The position numbers and the translations under genes were made by a program. 64,000 nt of DNA from Muribaculum intestinale. Its GTDB lineage: Bacteria > Bacteroidota > Bacteroidia > Bacteroidales > Muribaculaceae. Where the stretch lies: NCBI RefSeq assembly GCF_002201515.1, contig NZ_CP021421.1:2046001-2110000 (forward strand), read 5' to 3'. The notes beneath the pieces were generated by a model. The model was not told where the DNA came from. It worked only from the letters and a program-made list of their open reading frames with translations, and did not search any database. Shown in pieces: positions 63,946-64,000 of this stretch; position 1 is the first letter of the stretch, and every line of letters starts with the position of its first letter.

Positions 63946-63953
63946 CAAAGATA
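63946..63953 (-). promoter_or_regulatory. mutL promoter -7 box
   Basis: Minus strand TATCTTTG followed by CA, an exact -7 match, 72 bp upstream of the mutL ATG. The -33 region is not a clear match. Bases 63875-64000 hold no other feature that I can support. Confidence 0.5.
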
Positions 63954-64000
63954 TTAAATCCGTCGCAGATTTCCTACCGGCAGTTCTACCAATATCGCCG

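Noticed and set aside
1..64000. CRISPR array, prophage, rRNA operon or large tandem repeats
   Set aside because: No regularly spaced repeats, phage structural genes or rRNA sequence were seen on either strand.

Overview
The window looks like chromosome of a gut Bacteroidales bacterium, most likely Muribaculaceae (a family-level inference). The support is Bacteroidetes-type promoters (TTTG about 20 bp before TAnnTTTG) ahead of many genes, SusC/SusD with STN-domain and FecR signalling, GC near 50 percent, weak Shine-Dalgarno signals and long near-perfect hairpins as terminators. Most of the window is core housekeeping sequence. One accessory block lies between about 13.8 and 30.5 kb.

Left core (1-13.7 kb): the 3' part of rng (RNase G), rnr, gyrB, galE and trpS; a divergent PerR-type regulator plus rubrerythrin module with a PerR-box-like palindrome over its promoter; an NfeD/SPFH membrane pair; a predicted membrane protein; a small lipoprotein; and a GltD-like flavoprotein.

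Accessory block (13.8-30.5 kb): a minus-strand gene series reading calcineurin-like phosphoesterase, FecR anti-sigma, STN-type SusC, SusD, BACON lipoprotein, NAGPA-type phosphodiester glycosidase, ECF sigma factor and sulfatase. The sulfatase is cut by one in-frame TAG. The locus has no glycoside hydrolase. Its two well-conserved enzymes both suggest phosphate-linked glycans as the target, which is the best candidate here for an undescribed system. A lone tyrosine recombinase and a tRNA-Gln gene sit beside it. Next comes an intact ISAs1-like insertion sequence whose 10-bp target duplication is exactly the loop plus the first 2 bp on each side of a 20-bp terminator hairpin. The insertion therefore splits the hairpin symmetrically, while the tRNA-Gln promoter, whose -33 box lies in one arm, survives.

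Right core (30.6-64 kb): POT peptide transporter, SufE, M28 peptidase, DUF3332 lipoprotein, MltF-like transglycosylase, purM, cdsA, MBL hydrolase, rsmG, rmuC and dcp; then tilS on the plus strand; YbaK-like deacylase, glmM, DUF4827-like lipoprotein and DHH phosphoesterase; DUF4290-murA-rimM; thiL, punA, lpxK, sppA and a DUF2339 polytopic membrane protein; then plus-strand lipoprotein-ispE-grpE-dnaJ converging on mutL. MurA has Asp in place of the fosfomycin-target Cys. Several genes start 5-6 nt after a consensus -7 box, so they probably give leaderless mRNAs.

All calls come from reading the sequence. No database search was run, and family names rest on recognised motifs.
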